Assembly (NCBI GenBank): GCA_041554435.1
Contig: JBFFLX010000001.1
Location: 1-64,000, forward strand
Direction: 5' to 3'
DNA: 64,000 nt
Origin: BM524 sp041554435
GTDB lineage: Bacteria; Bacteroidota; Bacteroidia; Bacteroidales; F082
Part shown: one piece after another, positions 52,136 through 60,939 of the stretch
Numbering within the stretch: position 1 is the first letter of the stretch
How the letters are laid out: every line of letters begins with the position of its first letter
Program-made: the position numbers and the translations under genes
Notes under the pieces: generated by a model
Told to the model about the DNA's origin: nothing
The model's database searches: none
Seen by the model: the letters and a program-made list of their open reading frames with translations, nothing else

Positions 52136-52588
52136 ATGAAAAAAGCAATTTGGCTATTACTAATTGGGGTTGTTGTATTAATTCAATTCATCCCCACCGG
52201 GCGACCAGAATCAAAGGATAATAATCCTAATGATTTGATTGTAAATAATAATTTACCTGATAGTGTTGTTACCATATTACAAACATCTTGTTACGACTGT
52301 CATTCAAATCAATCAGTTTATCCGTGGTATTCTTATGTGGCACCTGTTTCGTGGCTTGTGGCCAGAGACGTTCGCAATGGAAAAAGCGAGTTGAATTTTA
52401 GTGAGTGGGAGAGTTTGGATAAAATGGATAAGGCCAAATTATTGGATGATTTAATAGATGAGGTTTCCAATGGGGGAATGCCACTTCAAATTTATCCACT
52501 TATGCATCCGGAAGCCAAACTTACTAAAGCACAGAGACAAAAGATTGTCGATTGGGCTGAAAGTTATGGTGAGAGTTTGTTTGAGTAG
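52136..52588 (+). CDS. exported haem-binding (CxxCH) domain protein
   Basis: A 150-residue relative of the upstream gene with an N-terminal helix ('AIWLLLIGVVVLIQFI'), one haem site CYDCH, and the signature 'SNQSVYPWYSYVAPVSWLVARDV' then 'ISNGGMP'-like 'VSNGGMPLQIYPLMHP'. This is the Haem_bd domain family. Two haem proteins in a row, followed by a bidirectional terminator, suggest an electron-transfer pair. Confidence 0.85.
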   Translation: MKKAIWLLLIGVVVLIQFIPTGRPESKDNNPNDLIVNNNLPDSVVTILQTSCYDCHSNQSVYPWYSYVAPVSWLVARDVRNGKSELNFSEWESLDKMDKAKLLDDLIDEVSNGGMPLQIYPLMHPEAKLTKAQRQKIVDWAESYGESLFE

Positions 52589-52603
52589 TTTCTAGAAGAC
52601 AAA

Positions 52604-52640
52604 TAAAAAAGGCATGATCCTGCGATCATGCCTTTTTTTA
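52604..52640. terminator. bidirectional terminator between haem genes and korC-type gene
   Basis: A perfect inverted repeat, A-run plus GGCATGATC, a CTGC loop, GATCATGCC plus a T-run (52605-52638), works in both directions between converging transcripts. Confidence 0.92.
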
Positions 52641-52661
52641 TTTTATAGAAATAAGAACTTA

Positions 52662-53204
52662 TTATGCTTTAATAACATTTTTCATTCCCATGGTAATGGC
52701 ATCTTCATTCAAAGGAATGAGTTTATGATACCTTTCGGGAAGTGATTTTTTAAGTCCCTTGATAACATTTTCAAGTTTTACTATCGGCTTAACCTTAAGG
52801 TAACCGCCAAGAACAACCATATTAAATATTTTGGTATTGCCCATTTCTGCAGCAAGTTTGGCGCCTTCAATTTTATAGATAGTGATATCTTTACGTGAAG
52901 GATGTTTTGAAATTCCGTTAGGATCGTAGAGCAAAACTCCACCCGGTTTAACAGTTTCTTCAAATTTATCCATCGATTGCTGGTTGAGGATGATAGCAGT
53001 ATCGTAAAATGTAAGAGTTGGAGAACTAATTCTCTCATCGCTTACGATTACGGTTACGTTTGCAGTACCACCTCTCATTTCTGGTCCGTACGATGGCATC
53101 CAGCTAACTTCCTGGTCTTGCATAATTCCTGAGTAAGCAAGTATTTTACCCATCGAAAGCACGCCTTGTCCGCCAAATCCGGCTATAATAATTTCTTCAG
53201 TCAT
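52662..53204 (-). CDS. 2-oxoacid:ferredoxin oxidoreductase gamma subunit (KorC type)
   Basis: The 180-residue gamma subunit starts 'MTEEIIIAGFGGQGVLSMGKILA', the family hallmark, and keeps 'SYGPEMRGGTANVTV'. It completes a four-gene set (ferredoxin, alpha, beta, gamma) that oxidises 2-oxoacids with ferredoxin, making acyl-CoA. Last gene of the operon, 23 bases after the beta subunit. Confidence 0.93.
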   Translation of the reverse strand: MTEEIIIAGFGGQGVLSMGKILAYSGIMQDQEVSWMPSYGPEMRGGTANVTVIVSDERISSPTLTFYDTAIILNQQSMDKFEETVKPGGVLLYDPNGISKHPSRKDITIYKIEGAKLAAEMGNTKIFNMVVLGGYLKVKPIVKLENVIKGLKKSLPERYHKLIPLNEDAITMGMKNVIKA

Positions 53205-53227
53205 TTTTCCAATTTTTAAAATATTAC

Positions 53228-54019
53228 TTACTTTTCAATTAATTTACCATCAACTTTGATGTCGCCAAGTGGATAGAAAGGAAACATATTTTCTACCATC
53301 CAGTCGTTGGCATCATTAGGAGTCATTTTCCAACCTGAATTACAGTTTGAAACTATTTCAATAAATGTTGTTCCCGGAACTCCATTAATTTGATTTTCAA
53401 ATGCTTTCTTTACTGCCCTTTTTGCTTTACGAACAGCAGCAGGTGTGTGAACTGCCTGACGTGTAACATAAGTTGTACCAGGTAGTTGTGCTACCAATTC
53501 GGTGATTTTTAAAGGATGACCATTCAATGCGGCATCTCTTCCATAAGGAGAAGTAGAGGTTTTCATTCCTATCATGGTTGTAGGAGCCATCTGGCCGCCT
53601 GTCATACCATAAATACCATTATTAATGAATATCATAACAATGTTTTCACCTCTGTTACAAGCATGTATGGTTTCTGCTGTACCAATTGCTGCCAGGTCGC
53701 CATCACCCTGATAGGTAAACACAAGTTTACCGGGCCATAAGCGTTTTATTGCTGTGGCCAAAGCGGGTGCTCTACCGTGAGCGGCTTCCTGCATGTCAAT
53801 ATTCATAAATTCGTAGGCAAGTACCGAACAACCAACAGGAGCAATTCCTATAGTATCACCTTCTTTACCTAATTCTTCAATAACCTCCATGGTTAACCTG
53901 TGTGCAGTTCCATGACCGCATCCCGGACAATAACTGAGTGTTTTGTCAGTCATTAACTTGGTTTTCTCATAAACCAGGTTTTCCGGCTTAATTATTTCTT
54001 GTACTGAAAGTTCTGCCAT
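53228..54019 (-). CDS. 2-oxoacid:ferredoxin oxidoreductase beta subunit (KorB type)
   Basis: The 263-residue TPP-binding subunit: 'LSYCPGCGHGTAHRL' ligates part of the 4Fe-4S cluster, and the TPP motif is 'TYQGDGDLAAIGTAE' to 'FINNGIYGMTGGQ'. It oxidises 2-oxoglutarate or branched-chain 2-oxoacids. The start is supported by a clear AGGAGG ribosome-binding site (54027-54032) seven bases upstream, which is unusual in this window and lies in the end of the alpha gene. Confidence 0.94.
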   Translation of the reverse strand: MAELSVQEIIKPENLVYEKTKLMTDKTLSYCPGCGHGTAHRLTMEVIEELGKEGDTIGIAPVGCSVLAYEFMNIDMQEAAHGRAPALATAIKRLWPGKLVFTYQGDGDLAAIGTAETIHACNRGENIVMIFINNGIYGMTGGQMAPTTMIGMKTSTSPYGRDAALNGHPLKITELVAQLPGTTYVTRQAVHTPAAVRKAKRAVKKAFENQINGVPGTTFIEIVSNCNSGWKMTPNDANDWMVENMFPFYPLGDIKVDGKLIEK

Positions 54020-54022
54020 GGT

Positions 54023-55108
54023 TTATCCTCCTATTATTTTTTGTTCCAGGGCTTCTACTACTTCTTCAGGTGAGTGAATTACTCCACCTACGCGCCCAAA
54101 ATGTTCTACTTTAGTTTTTCCTTGTACAGCAAGTTGAATATCTTCAACCATTTGTCCCATGCTCATTTCAACAGAAAGGAATCCTTTAATACCTTTTGCT
54201 GTAAAATCTTTGATTACATCAGATACGAAGGGCCAAAGGCTAATAACTCTCAATAAACCCACTTTAATACCTTTTTCACGAGCTAGTTTAACAGATTTTT
54301 GACAAATACGTGCACTGGATCCATAAGCCACAAATAAATAATCAGCATCTTCAGTATCAATTAGTTCGTAACGAACTTCATTTTTTGTGATTTCTGCATA
54401 TTTATCCTGTAGTTTATAATTATGTTTTTCCAACTTATAAGGATCCAAATCCAAGGAAGTTATAAACCTTCTCTCACCGCCTTTTGGCCTGCCATTGGTT
54501 GCCCAGGGATATTTTTCTATAATTTCCTCATCTGACATACGTGGGATAGGGTCAAATAATTCAACCTTTTCCATCATCTGTCCTATTAATCCGTCGGAAA
54601 CAATTAAAACAGGAGTTCTGTATTTAAAAGCCAAATCGAAAGCAACAGGAACAAAGTCCGACATTTCCTGAACCGAAGAAGGTGCTAGTGTAGGTAAACG
54701 GTAATCACCGTGTCCTCCACCCTTAACCGACTGGAAATAGTCTGATTGCGCAGGCTGAATATCACCAAGGCCCGGGCCTCCGCGAACAACATTTGCTATT
54801 ACACATGGGATTTCTGCTCCTGCAAGATAAGAAATACCTTCCTGCATTAAACTTATACCAGGGCTGGAAGAGGAAGTCATAACCTTCTTTCCTGTTCCGC
54901 CGCCGCCATATAACATGTTTATTGATGCGACTTCACTCTCGGCTTGTAAAACAACCATCCCTGTTCTTTCGTATGGTTTTTCAGCCATTAAATATTCTAT
55001 AACCTCACTCTGAGGCGTGATGGGATACCCGAAGTAACCGTCGGCGCCTGCCCTGATAGCCGCTTCCGCCAAGGCCTCGTTTCCCTTCATTAATTTTAAT
55101 TCACCCAT
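54023..55108 (-). CDS. vorB: 2-oxoacid:ferredoxin oxidoreductase alpha subunit (VorB/KorA type)
   Basis: The 361-residue alpha subunit: 'MGELKLMKGNEALAEAAIRAG' and 'GYPITPQSEVIEYL' are the family start, 'AESEVASINMLYGGGGTGKKVMTSSSSPG' the pyrimidine-binding stretch. Similar sequences are annotated 3-methyl-2-oxobutanoate or 2-oxoglutarate ferredoxin oxidoreductase; the exact substrate is not decided by sequence. The ferredoxin gene lies 12 bases upstream and the beta gene overlaps closely downstream. Confidence 0.92.
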   Translation of the reverse strand: MGELKLMKGNEALAEAAIRAGADGYFGYPITPQSEVIEYLMAEKPYERTGMVVLQAESEVASINMLYGGGGTGKKVMTSSSSPGISLMQEGISYLAGAEIPCVIANVVRGGPGLGDIQPAQSDYFQSVKGGGHGDYRLPTLAPSSVQEMSDFVPVAFDLAFKYRTPVLIVSDGLIGQMMEKVELFDPIPRMSDEEIIEKYPWATNGRPKGGERRFITSLDLDPYKLEKHNYKLQDKYAEITKNEVRYELIDTEDADYLFVAYGSSARICQKSVKLAREKGIKVGLLRVISLWPFVSDVIKDFTAKGIKGFLSVEMSMGQMVEDIQLAVQGKTKVEHFGRVGGVIHSPEEVVEALEQKIIGG

Positions 55109-55120
55109 ATTGTTATTTTT

Positions 55121-55351
55121 TTAAGCAGTTTTTTTTACACGATAAACCGTGATTACGCCATCAGGGCATACAACTGCACAGTTAGTACATCCGGTACATG
55201 CCTCAGGGCTAGCCATATATGCATAATGGTAACCCTTTCCATTAACTTCTGATGCAAGTTCGATAACGTCAGTTGGACAAGCAGGGACACATACTCCGCA
55301 ACCTTTGCAACCTTCCTCGTTAACTACTATTGCTCCTCTGACTTTTGCCAT
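55121..55351 (-). CDS. 2x[4Fe-4S] ferredoxin subunit (KorD type)
   Basis: A 76-residue ferredoxin-like subunit started at ATG 55351 ('MAKVRGAIVVNEEGC'); an upstream GTG at 55387 adds a non-conserved tail. It has two cluster motifs, 'CKGCGVCVPACP' and 'CTGCTNCAVVCP'. It is the first gene of the ferredoxin-alpha-beta-gamma operon and would carry electrons from the oxidoreductase. Confidence 0.94.
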   Translation of the reverse strand: MAKVRGAIVVNEEGCKGCGVCVPACPTDVIELASEVNGKGYHYAYMASPEACTGCTNCAVVCPDGVITVYRVKKTA

Positions 55352-55673
55352 AATATCTAGAAAGTTTAATTCAAAATTTATTGGCACGAAATTACAGAAT
55401 ATAATTGAGTTTTTAGACTCTATTGCCTAATTTAAAACCGATTTAAAGAACAGTAAAAACTAAGTTTTTGAGAAGTTTGCTTTTTTTCTTGAATTATTGA
55501 AAATAATTTTGTTATAAGAGGGTGAAGTGTTTGTAAATCAGTTTTATATAGTGGCGCGCAAGTGTTTTTATTTTTGCGAATAATTACAAAAATCAATTTT
55601 ATTTTTCTATTTATTTCATACCTGGAAGCATCAATAACGTATGGAAATGTTTTGGCTTAAGAAAATTTGTTAT
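55352..55673. other. intergenic region between the kor operon and the PorE-like gene
   Basis: About 320 AT-rich bases containing the kor operon's upstream region. I see no exact TAnnTTTG near the ferredoxin start (TAATTTCG on the minus strand is a one-mismatch candidate), no hairpin with T-run, and no small frame worth naming. Confidence 0.5.
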
Positions 55674-57593
55674 TTATTTAACAATTATTGTTGTCCTCCT
55701 GTTTAATGATCTTCCTTTTTCTGAAGAATTATCTGACACCGGATATTTTGAACCTCTCCCAATATGAGATAATCGGTTTGCGGAAATACCATTTTTTATT
55801 AGAAAGTCTTCAACTGATTTTGCTCTTTTATGTGATAACTCCAGATTATAATCGTCATTTCCAACATTATCAGTATGTCCTTCTATAATTATACTTATTT
55901 CGGGCTTACTTTTTAGTAAGTTTATTAATTTGTTTAGTTCGGGGAAAGACTCATCCATTAATTTCCATTTATCCGTGTCAAAATAAATATTGTTTAAATC
56001 TACGCTGAGTCCCTTTTCTATCTTCACCAATTCAAAAATATTTTCTTTCTCTAAATCTTGTTCAATTTCGTATAAAGTTGAGGAATAAAAGAAATATCCA
56101 TCCTTGGAAATATTAAAAGCATATGCTCTGTGTGGGAAAAGTACCGACATAAAACTACCGTCTCCGTTGTCAGACTCACTTTTGCTAAAAAGTTTAACTG
56201 TTTTTAAATCAGTAATTTCTATAGTAGATTGTAATGGTTTTTTACTTTTTTTATCTATAACTTTGCCTTTGAAAACAACAACCTTTTCGGGCATAATGTC
56301 TATACTCAATCTCAATGAATAAATGTCGTAACGTGTTGAATCAGCATTTCTATTGGAAGAAATCCATGCTTTATTACCCTTTAAAGAAGGGAAAATACTT
56401 ATTTCATCGTATTTTGTATTTATGGGGTAACCCAAATTTTTTCCTTTTTCCCACCTATTGGTGAAGTCTTTTCGGGAAATTAATAAATCGTAGCCTCCCA
56501 TACCTATGGTTCCATCAGAAGAATAGTAAAGAGTTCTTCCGTCGGGATGGATATATGGCGACATTTCATTTCCCGCGGTATTTATGCTGTCGCCAAGATT
56601 GATTGCCGGACTCCATTTACCGTTATCTAGTAATTCGCTTTTCCAAATGTCGGAACCTCCCTTTCCACCCTTTCTTCTGGAAGCAAAATAAATGGTGTTG
56701 CCATCGGCAGAAATTGATGCCTGTGAATCCCATGAAACTGAGTTTATTGATGAAGAAACTGGAGTAGCCTCACTCCATTTGCCCGACTGCTTTCTGCTCA
56801 AATAAATATCACAACTTCCCATTCCTTCAGGCCAGTTACAGCCGGTAAAATACATATCTTTTCCATCAAAAGATAGCGACATGCCTCCTGTATTGCCCTG
56901 ACTATTAGGGATTTTTAATTCTTTTGGGGTTTGCCATTTGCCATCAATTTTATTGCTTTCCATAAAATATTCACGAAAATAACTGCTGGCTAAGCCTAAA
57001 TCGCCATAATCCTTTCTGGTGAAAACCAGATAATTTTCATCATCATTTACAAAGTTTATATACTCTTCGTTATTTGAGTTAAAATTTGAACCAAGCCTTA
57101 GGATATTTACATCAACAGGATTATTAATTGCATTTTTGGCAAACACTGCTTTTTCATAACCAAACTCAGCCAGCATAGCCCTTTCAGGATTATTGCCTTC
57201 TAGTTTTAAATAGTATTTGTAAGCATTAATCGATTTATTGAATTCTTCTTTTTCCAGATATAAATCGCCTAGAAAATAGTATACAGCGGGAAAAAAGCTT
57301 GAATCTTGTGATAGTAATTTCTCATAAATGCCTATGGCTTCATCAAATTTATATTGATCTCTGTAAACATCGCCAAGAAGCAAAATACATTCCTTAAAAC
57401 TTTCATCTTTTTTGAGAGCCTTTTTTAAAATAATTTCTGCCTCAGAATAATTTCGTTGCCTTATAAAACTTTCAGCTTGTTTGAAATATTTTACAGCCTT
57501 TTTGTTTTTGCTTGAAAGCGAAGTTTGGGAGATGCCTTGATGTAGTTGGAACATCAAAATCACAAAAATTATATTTCTTAATATTTTCCTCAT
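55674..57593 (-). CDS. OmpA-family protein with TPR, beta-propeller and CRD-like domain (PorE-like)
   Basis: A 639-residue secreted protein. A signal peptide is followed by TPR (about 30-155), WD40/PD40 propeller repeats (about 180-430; 'SPYIHPDGRTLYYSSDG', 'GGKGGSDIWKSEL'), a carboxypeptidase-regulatory-like fold (about 435-525, 'FKGKVIDKKSKKPL') and a C-terminal OmpA domain ('IEGHTDNVGNDDYN'). This order matches PorE of the type IX secretion system, which binds peptidoglycan. The signal peptide has no convincing lipobox, unlike typical PorE. Monocistronic. Confidence 0.83.
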   Translation of the reverse strand: MRKILRNIIFVILMFQLHQGISQTSLSSKNKKAVKYFKQAESFIRQRNYSEAEIILKKALKKDESFKECILLLGDVYRDQYKFDEAIGIYEKLLSQDSSFFPAVYYFLGDLYLEKEEFNKSINAYKYYLKLEGNNPERAMLAEFGYEKAVFAKNAINNPVDVNILRLGSNFNSNNEEYINFVNDDENYLVFTRKDYGDLGLASSYFREYFMESNKIDGKWQTPKELKIPNSQGNTGGMSLSFDGKDMYFTGCNWPEGMGSCDIYLSRKQSGKWSEATPVSSSINSVSWDSQASISADGNTIYFASRRKGGKGGSDIWKSELLDNGKWSPAINLGDSINTAGNEMSPYIHPDGRTLYYSSDGTIGMGGYDLLISRKDFTNRWEKGKNLGYPINTKYDEISIFPSLKGNKAWISSNRNADSTRYDIYSLRLSIDIMPEKVVVFKGKVIDKKSKKPLQSTIEITDLKTVKLFSKSESDNGDGSFMSVLFPHRAYAFNISKDGYFFYSSTLYEIEQDLEKENIFELVKIEKGLSVDLNNIYFDTDKWKLMDESFPELNKLINLLKSKPEISIIIEGHTDNVGNDDYNLELSHKRAKSVEDFLIKNGISANRLSHIGRGSKYPVSDNSSEKGRSLNRRTTIIVK

Positions 57594-57636
57594 TGAGAAG
57601 ACAAAATTAATGCTTTTTAGTTAGTAAGTTAACAGC

Positions 57637-58293
57637 TTAATTACCCCACTCTTCATAAAATCTGTCAAGAAACTGAAGCATAAATTCATGTCTCTCTTCT
57701 GCCATTTTAAGTGCTGTTTTAGTATTCATTTTATCTTTTAACAAAAGAAGTTTTTCATAAAAATGATTAATGGTAGGGGCCTTGGTTTTTTTATATTCTT
57801 CTTTGCTCTTAAAGTTAACAGGCTTTATTTCAGGATTATATATCTCTGTTCCTATATGTCCGCCATAGTTAAAAGTTCGTGCAATACCAATGGCACCAAT
57901 TGCGTCGAGGCGATCAGCATCCTGTACAACCTCCAGTTCTTTGGAATTGAAACTTAAACCTTCAAAAGAGTTTTTAAACGATATATTTCTGATGATATTT
58001 TCAATATGTTCAATGATGTGTTTTTCCACATTAACAGATTTCAGAAAAGTTGAAGCCATTTCCGGTCCTATTTCTTCATCTCCTTCATGAAATTTTGGAT
58101 CTGCAATATCATGCAGAAGCGCTGCCAATTCAACCACAAACTCATCAGCCACTTCTTCTTTGGCGATTTTCAAAGATAAATTCCTTACCCTGTGGATATG
58201 CCACCAATCATGTCCTCCTTCTGCTTTATAAAGCACTTTTTTTACAAATTTTTCAGTTTCTTCAACTATCGATTTCTTGTTCTCTGTTAACAT
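57637..58293 (-). CDS. HD-domain phosphohydrolase
   Basis: A 218-residue HD-fold protein: 'GGHDWWHIHRVRNLS' (H28, H32) and 'AALLHDIADPK' (H61, D62) give the metal-binding set, with 'DADRLDAIGAIGIAR' typical of the YedJ-like family. It would hydrolyse a phosphate ester; the substrate is not known. Cytosolic, monocistronic, divergent from lpdA. Confidence 0.9.
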   Translation of the reverse strand: MLTENKKSIVEETEKFVKKVLYKAEGGHDWWHIHRVRNLSLKIAKEEVADEFVVELAALLHDIADPKFHEGDEEIGPEMASTFLKSVNVEKHIIEHIENIIRNISFKNSFEGLSFNSKELEVVQDADRLDAIGAIGIARTFNYGGHIGTEIYNPEIKPVNFKSKEEYKKTKAPTINHFYEKLLLLKDKMNTKTALKMAEERHEFMLQFLDRFYEEWGN

Positions 58294-58317
58294 TAGCTAA
58301 TCTTATTTTTAATCAAT

Positions 58318-58325
58318 CAAAATTA
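58318..58325 (-). promoter_or_regulatory. -7 box (TAATTTTG) of the HD-hydrolase gene
   Basis: Exact TAnnTTTG on the minus strand, about 24 bases from the ATG at 58293. Confidence 0.4.
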
Positions 58326-58361
58326 GCAAAGAAAATCATGTGCTAACTTAAATAGAATGAT

Positions 58362-58369
58362 TATTTTTG
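58362..58369 (+). promoter_or_regulatory. -7 box (TATTTTTG) of lpdA
   Basis: Exact TAnnTTTG; leader about 52 bases to ATG 58428, containing the hairpin at 58389-58402. Confidence 0.45.
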
Positions 58370-58388
58370 CAGCCTTAAGTTTCATTAT

Positions 58389-58402
58389 CCCGATTTTTCG
58401 GG
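58389..58402 (+). promoter_or_regulatory. CCCGA-TTTT-TCGGG hairpin in the lpdA leader
   Basis: A five-pair stem with a TTTT loop, 26 bases before the ATG. It could affect stability or translation; it lacks a T-run so is not an obvious terminator. Confidence 0.35.
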
Positions 58403-58427
58403 AAAACAACTATTAAAATTACAGAGT

Positions 58428-59819
58428 ATGAAATACGATATAATAGTAATTGGTTCAGGCCCGGGAGGTTATGTTGCTGCCATAAGAGCATCACAATTAG
58501 GAAAGAAAGTTGCAGTTGTGGAGAAAGCCGAAATAGGTGGTATATGCTTAAATTGGGGTTGTATTCCAACCAAAGCTTTATTAAAAAGTGCACAGGTTTA
58601 TAACTATGCAAAACATGCAGCCGATTACGGAGTAAAAATTGCCGGTGATGTTACACCTGATTTAACCGATATGGTAAAACGCAGCCGTCTTGTTGCTGAT
58701 GGAATGAGTAAAGGGGTTCAGTTTTTATTTAAGAAAAACAAAATTGAACTCATTAATGGTTTCGGAAAACTTGCCAAAGGCAAAAAAGTTGAAGTTACTG
58801 ATGATAAAGGTAAATCAACTACCTACGAAGCCGATCATATTATTCTTGCCACAGGAGCAAAATCCAAGCAGTTACCAAATATGCCACAGGATGGTAAAAA
58901 AATTATTGGATATCGTCAGGCAATGACTTTGGATAAAATTCCTGAAAGTATGGTAGTTGTTGGTTCCGGAGCCATAGGATCGGAATTCGCGTATTTCTAT
59001 AACAGCCTTGGAGTTGATGTTACTCTGGTAGAATTCTTACCAACAATAGTTCCTTTGGAAGACGAGGAAGTTGGCAAAACTTTAGCCCGCTCTTTCAAAA
59101 AGGAAAAGATGAAAATTATGGTTGGTTCAGCAGTTGAAAGCGTTGATACCAAAGGTAAGAAATGTAAGGTTAACATAAAAACCAAGAAAGGTAATGAAGT
59201 TGTTGAAGCAGATATAGTTCTTTCAGCAGTTGGAATTGAAACCAATCTTGAAGGTATTGGATTAGAGGAAGTTGGTGTAAAAACCGAAAATGGTAAAGTA
59301 ATAATTGATGATTTTTACCGTACCAATGTTGATGGAGTTTATGCCATAGGTGATATTGTTCACGGACCTGCTTTAGCACATACGGCATCACATGAAGGAA
59401 TTACCTGTGTTGAGAAAATCAGCGGTCTTGATGTGGAGCCAATCGACTATGGAAATATTCCTGCTTGTACCTATACTTCTCCGGAAGTTGCTTCTGTTGG
59501 TATGACAGAAGTTCAGGCAAAAGAAGCTGGATATGAGGTTAAAGTTGGAAAATTCCCATTTACTGCTTCTGGAAAAGCCAGTGCCGGTGGTAAAAAAGAT
59601 GGTTTTGTAAAAGTTGTTTTCGATGCTAAATACGGTGAGTGGCTAGGCTGTCAGATGATAGGTGATAATGTTACCGAAATGATTGCCGAAGTAGTTGCAG
59701 CCAGAAAGTTGGAAACCACAGGCCACGAAATTATTAAAACTGTTCACCCTCACCCAACAATGTCGGAAGCTGTTATGGAAGCAGTTGCCGCAGCTTATGG
59801 TGAAGTTATTCATATTTAG
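58428..59819 (+). CDS. lpdA: dihydrolipoyl dehydrogenase
   Basis: FAD-linked disulfide oxidoreductase that reoxidises lipoamide in 2-oxoacid dehydrogenase or glycine-cleavage complexes. Length 463 is standard. FAD site 'IVIGSGPGGYVAAIRA', redox pair C40/C45 in 'GGICLNWGCIPTKA', NAD site 'VVVGSGAIGSEFA', and the active-site histidine in 'TVHPHPTMSE'. The kor operon nearby uses ferredoxin, so lpdA probably serves a different complex encoded elsewhere. The alkene reductase follows after 12 bases. Confidence 0.97.
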   Translation: MKYDIIVIGSGPGGYVAAIRASQLGKKVAVVEKAEIGGICLNWGCIPTKALLKSAQVYNYAKHAADYGVKIAGDVTPDLTDMVKRSRLVADGMSKGVQFLFKKNKIELINGFGKLAKGKKVEVTDDKGKSTTYEADHIILATGAKSKQLPNMPQDGKKIIGYRQAMTLDKIPESMVVVGSGAIGSEFAYFYNSLGVDVTLVEFLPTIVPLEDEEVGKTLARSFKKEKMKIMVGSAVESVDTKGKKCKVNIKTKKGNEVVEADIVLSAVGIETNLEGIGLEEVGVKTENGKVIIDDFYRTNVDGVYAIGDIVHGPALAHTASHEGITCVEKISGLDVEPIDYGNIPACTYTSPEVASVGMTEVQAKEAGYEVKVGKFPFTASGKASAGGKKDGFVKVVFDAKYGEWLGCQMIGDNVTEMIAEVVAARKLETTGHEIIKTVHPHPTMSEAVMEAVAAAYGEVIHI

Positions 59820-59831
59820 AAATTTGTATTG

Positions 59832-60920
59832 ATGCCAAATAAACTATTAGAGCCATATTCTTTACAGGATTTGGTATTAAATAATCGTGTTGTTATGGCA
59901 CCTCTTACAAGAGGCCGTTCCGACAATCCTGCGCATATTCCAACACCATTAACAGCCGAGTATTACCGACAGCGGGCAAGTGCCGGCTTAATAATCAGTG
60001 AAGGCTCGCAGATTTCAACTATGGGTGTTGGTTATCCGAATACGCCGGGTATTTACACAAGAGTTCAAACTTTTGCATGGCAACAGGTTGCCAATGCTGT
60101 TCACAAAGAGGGAGGAAAAATATTCCTTCAGTTATGGCATGTGGGACGATTGTCGCATCCGGATTTTCTAAATGGGAACCTGCCCTGGGCACCTTCTGCC
60201 CTGGAGATTGACTATATGGCTCGTACTGAAGAAGGACAAAAAAAGGCTCCTACTCCGCATGAAATGACTATCGATGAGGTGAAAATGGTTATTATGGAGT
60301 TTAAATGGGCGGCAGCAAATGCAATGAAAGCCGGCTTCGACGGAGTTGAAATCCATGCTTCAAATGGTTATCTTATTCATCAGTTTATTGCTCCATGTTC
60401 AAATGTAAGAGAAGATGAATATGGTGGAAGTTACGAAAACAGAAGCCGTTTTCTTTTGGAAATTATAGATGAGATGAAAGAGGTTATGCCTGAAAGCAGA
60501 ATAGGTGTGCGCTTAAATCCTTCTTATCACGATGTACACGATATGGTGATTACAAAGGATACAATACCAACTTTCGATTATCTTATAGATAAGTTGAACG
60601 ATTACAATCTTGCATACTTACATCTTTCGGAGCCGGGAAGAAGAGCAGCATCTGCAGAATATGCAGAAAAAAATATAGCAAAACGCTACAGACCTATTTA
60701 TAAAGGAAATCTTATGATAAACAGAGGATTTACCTTTGAAACTGCAAACAAGGTTGTTGAAGATGGTGATGCCGATTTGGTTGCTTTTGGAGTTCCTTTT
60801 ATTGCAAATCCCGATTTGGTTAATAGATTTAAAAATAATTTACCACTCGCCGAGGCCGATTCTTCAACTTATTACTCCACAGGCGCTAAAGGTTATACAG
60901 ATTATCCCAACGCTGATTGA
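59832..60920 (+). CDS. OYE-family alkene reductase (NemA-like)
   Basis: A 362-residue FMN enzyme of the old-yellow-enzyme family, reducing activated C=C bonds with NAD(P)H. Landmarks: 'VVMAPLTRGRS', 'LIISEGSQIS', 'LQLWHVGRLSHPDF' (histidine ligand), 'GFDGVEIHASNGYLIHQFIAP', 'YGGSYENRSRF' and 'FGVPFIANPDLV'. The ATG at 59832 is preferred over TTG at 59829. Its substrate is unknown; such enzymes often act on xenobiotic enones. It is cotranscribed with lpdA. Confidence 0.92.
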   Translation: MPNKLLEPYSLQDLVLNNRVVMAPLTRGRSDNPAHIPTPLTAEYYRQRASAGLIISEGSQISTMGVGYPNTPGIYTRVQTFAWQQVANAVHKEGGKIFLQLWHVGRLSHPDFLNGNLPWAPSALEIDYMARTEEGQKKAPTPHEMTIDEVKMVIMEFKWAAANAMKAGFDGVEIHASNGYLIHQFIAPCSNVREDEYGGSYENRSRFLLEIIDEMKEVMPESRIGVRLNPSYHDVHDMVITKDTIPTFDYLIDKLNDYNLAYLHLSEPGRRAASAEYAEKNIAKRYRPIYKGNLMINRGFTFETANKVVEDGDADLVAFGVPFIANPDLVNRFKNNLPLAEADSSTYYSTGAKGYTDYPNAD

Positions 60921-60939
60921 ATTTTGTAACATTCTGATA

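Noticed and set aside
57602..57609. Minus-strand TAATTTTG near the PorE-like start
   Set aside because: It lies eight bases before the ATG at 57593, leaving almost no leader; likely chance in AT-rich sequence, or a leaderless promoter that cannot be shown here.
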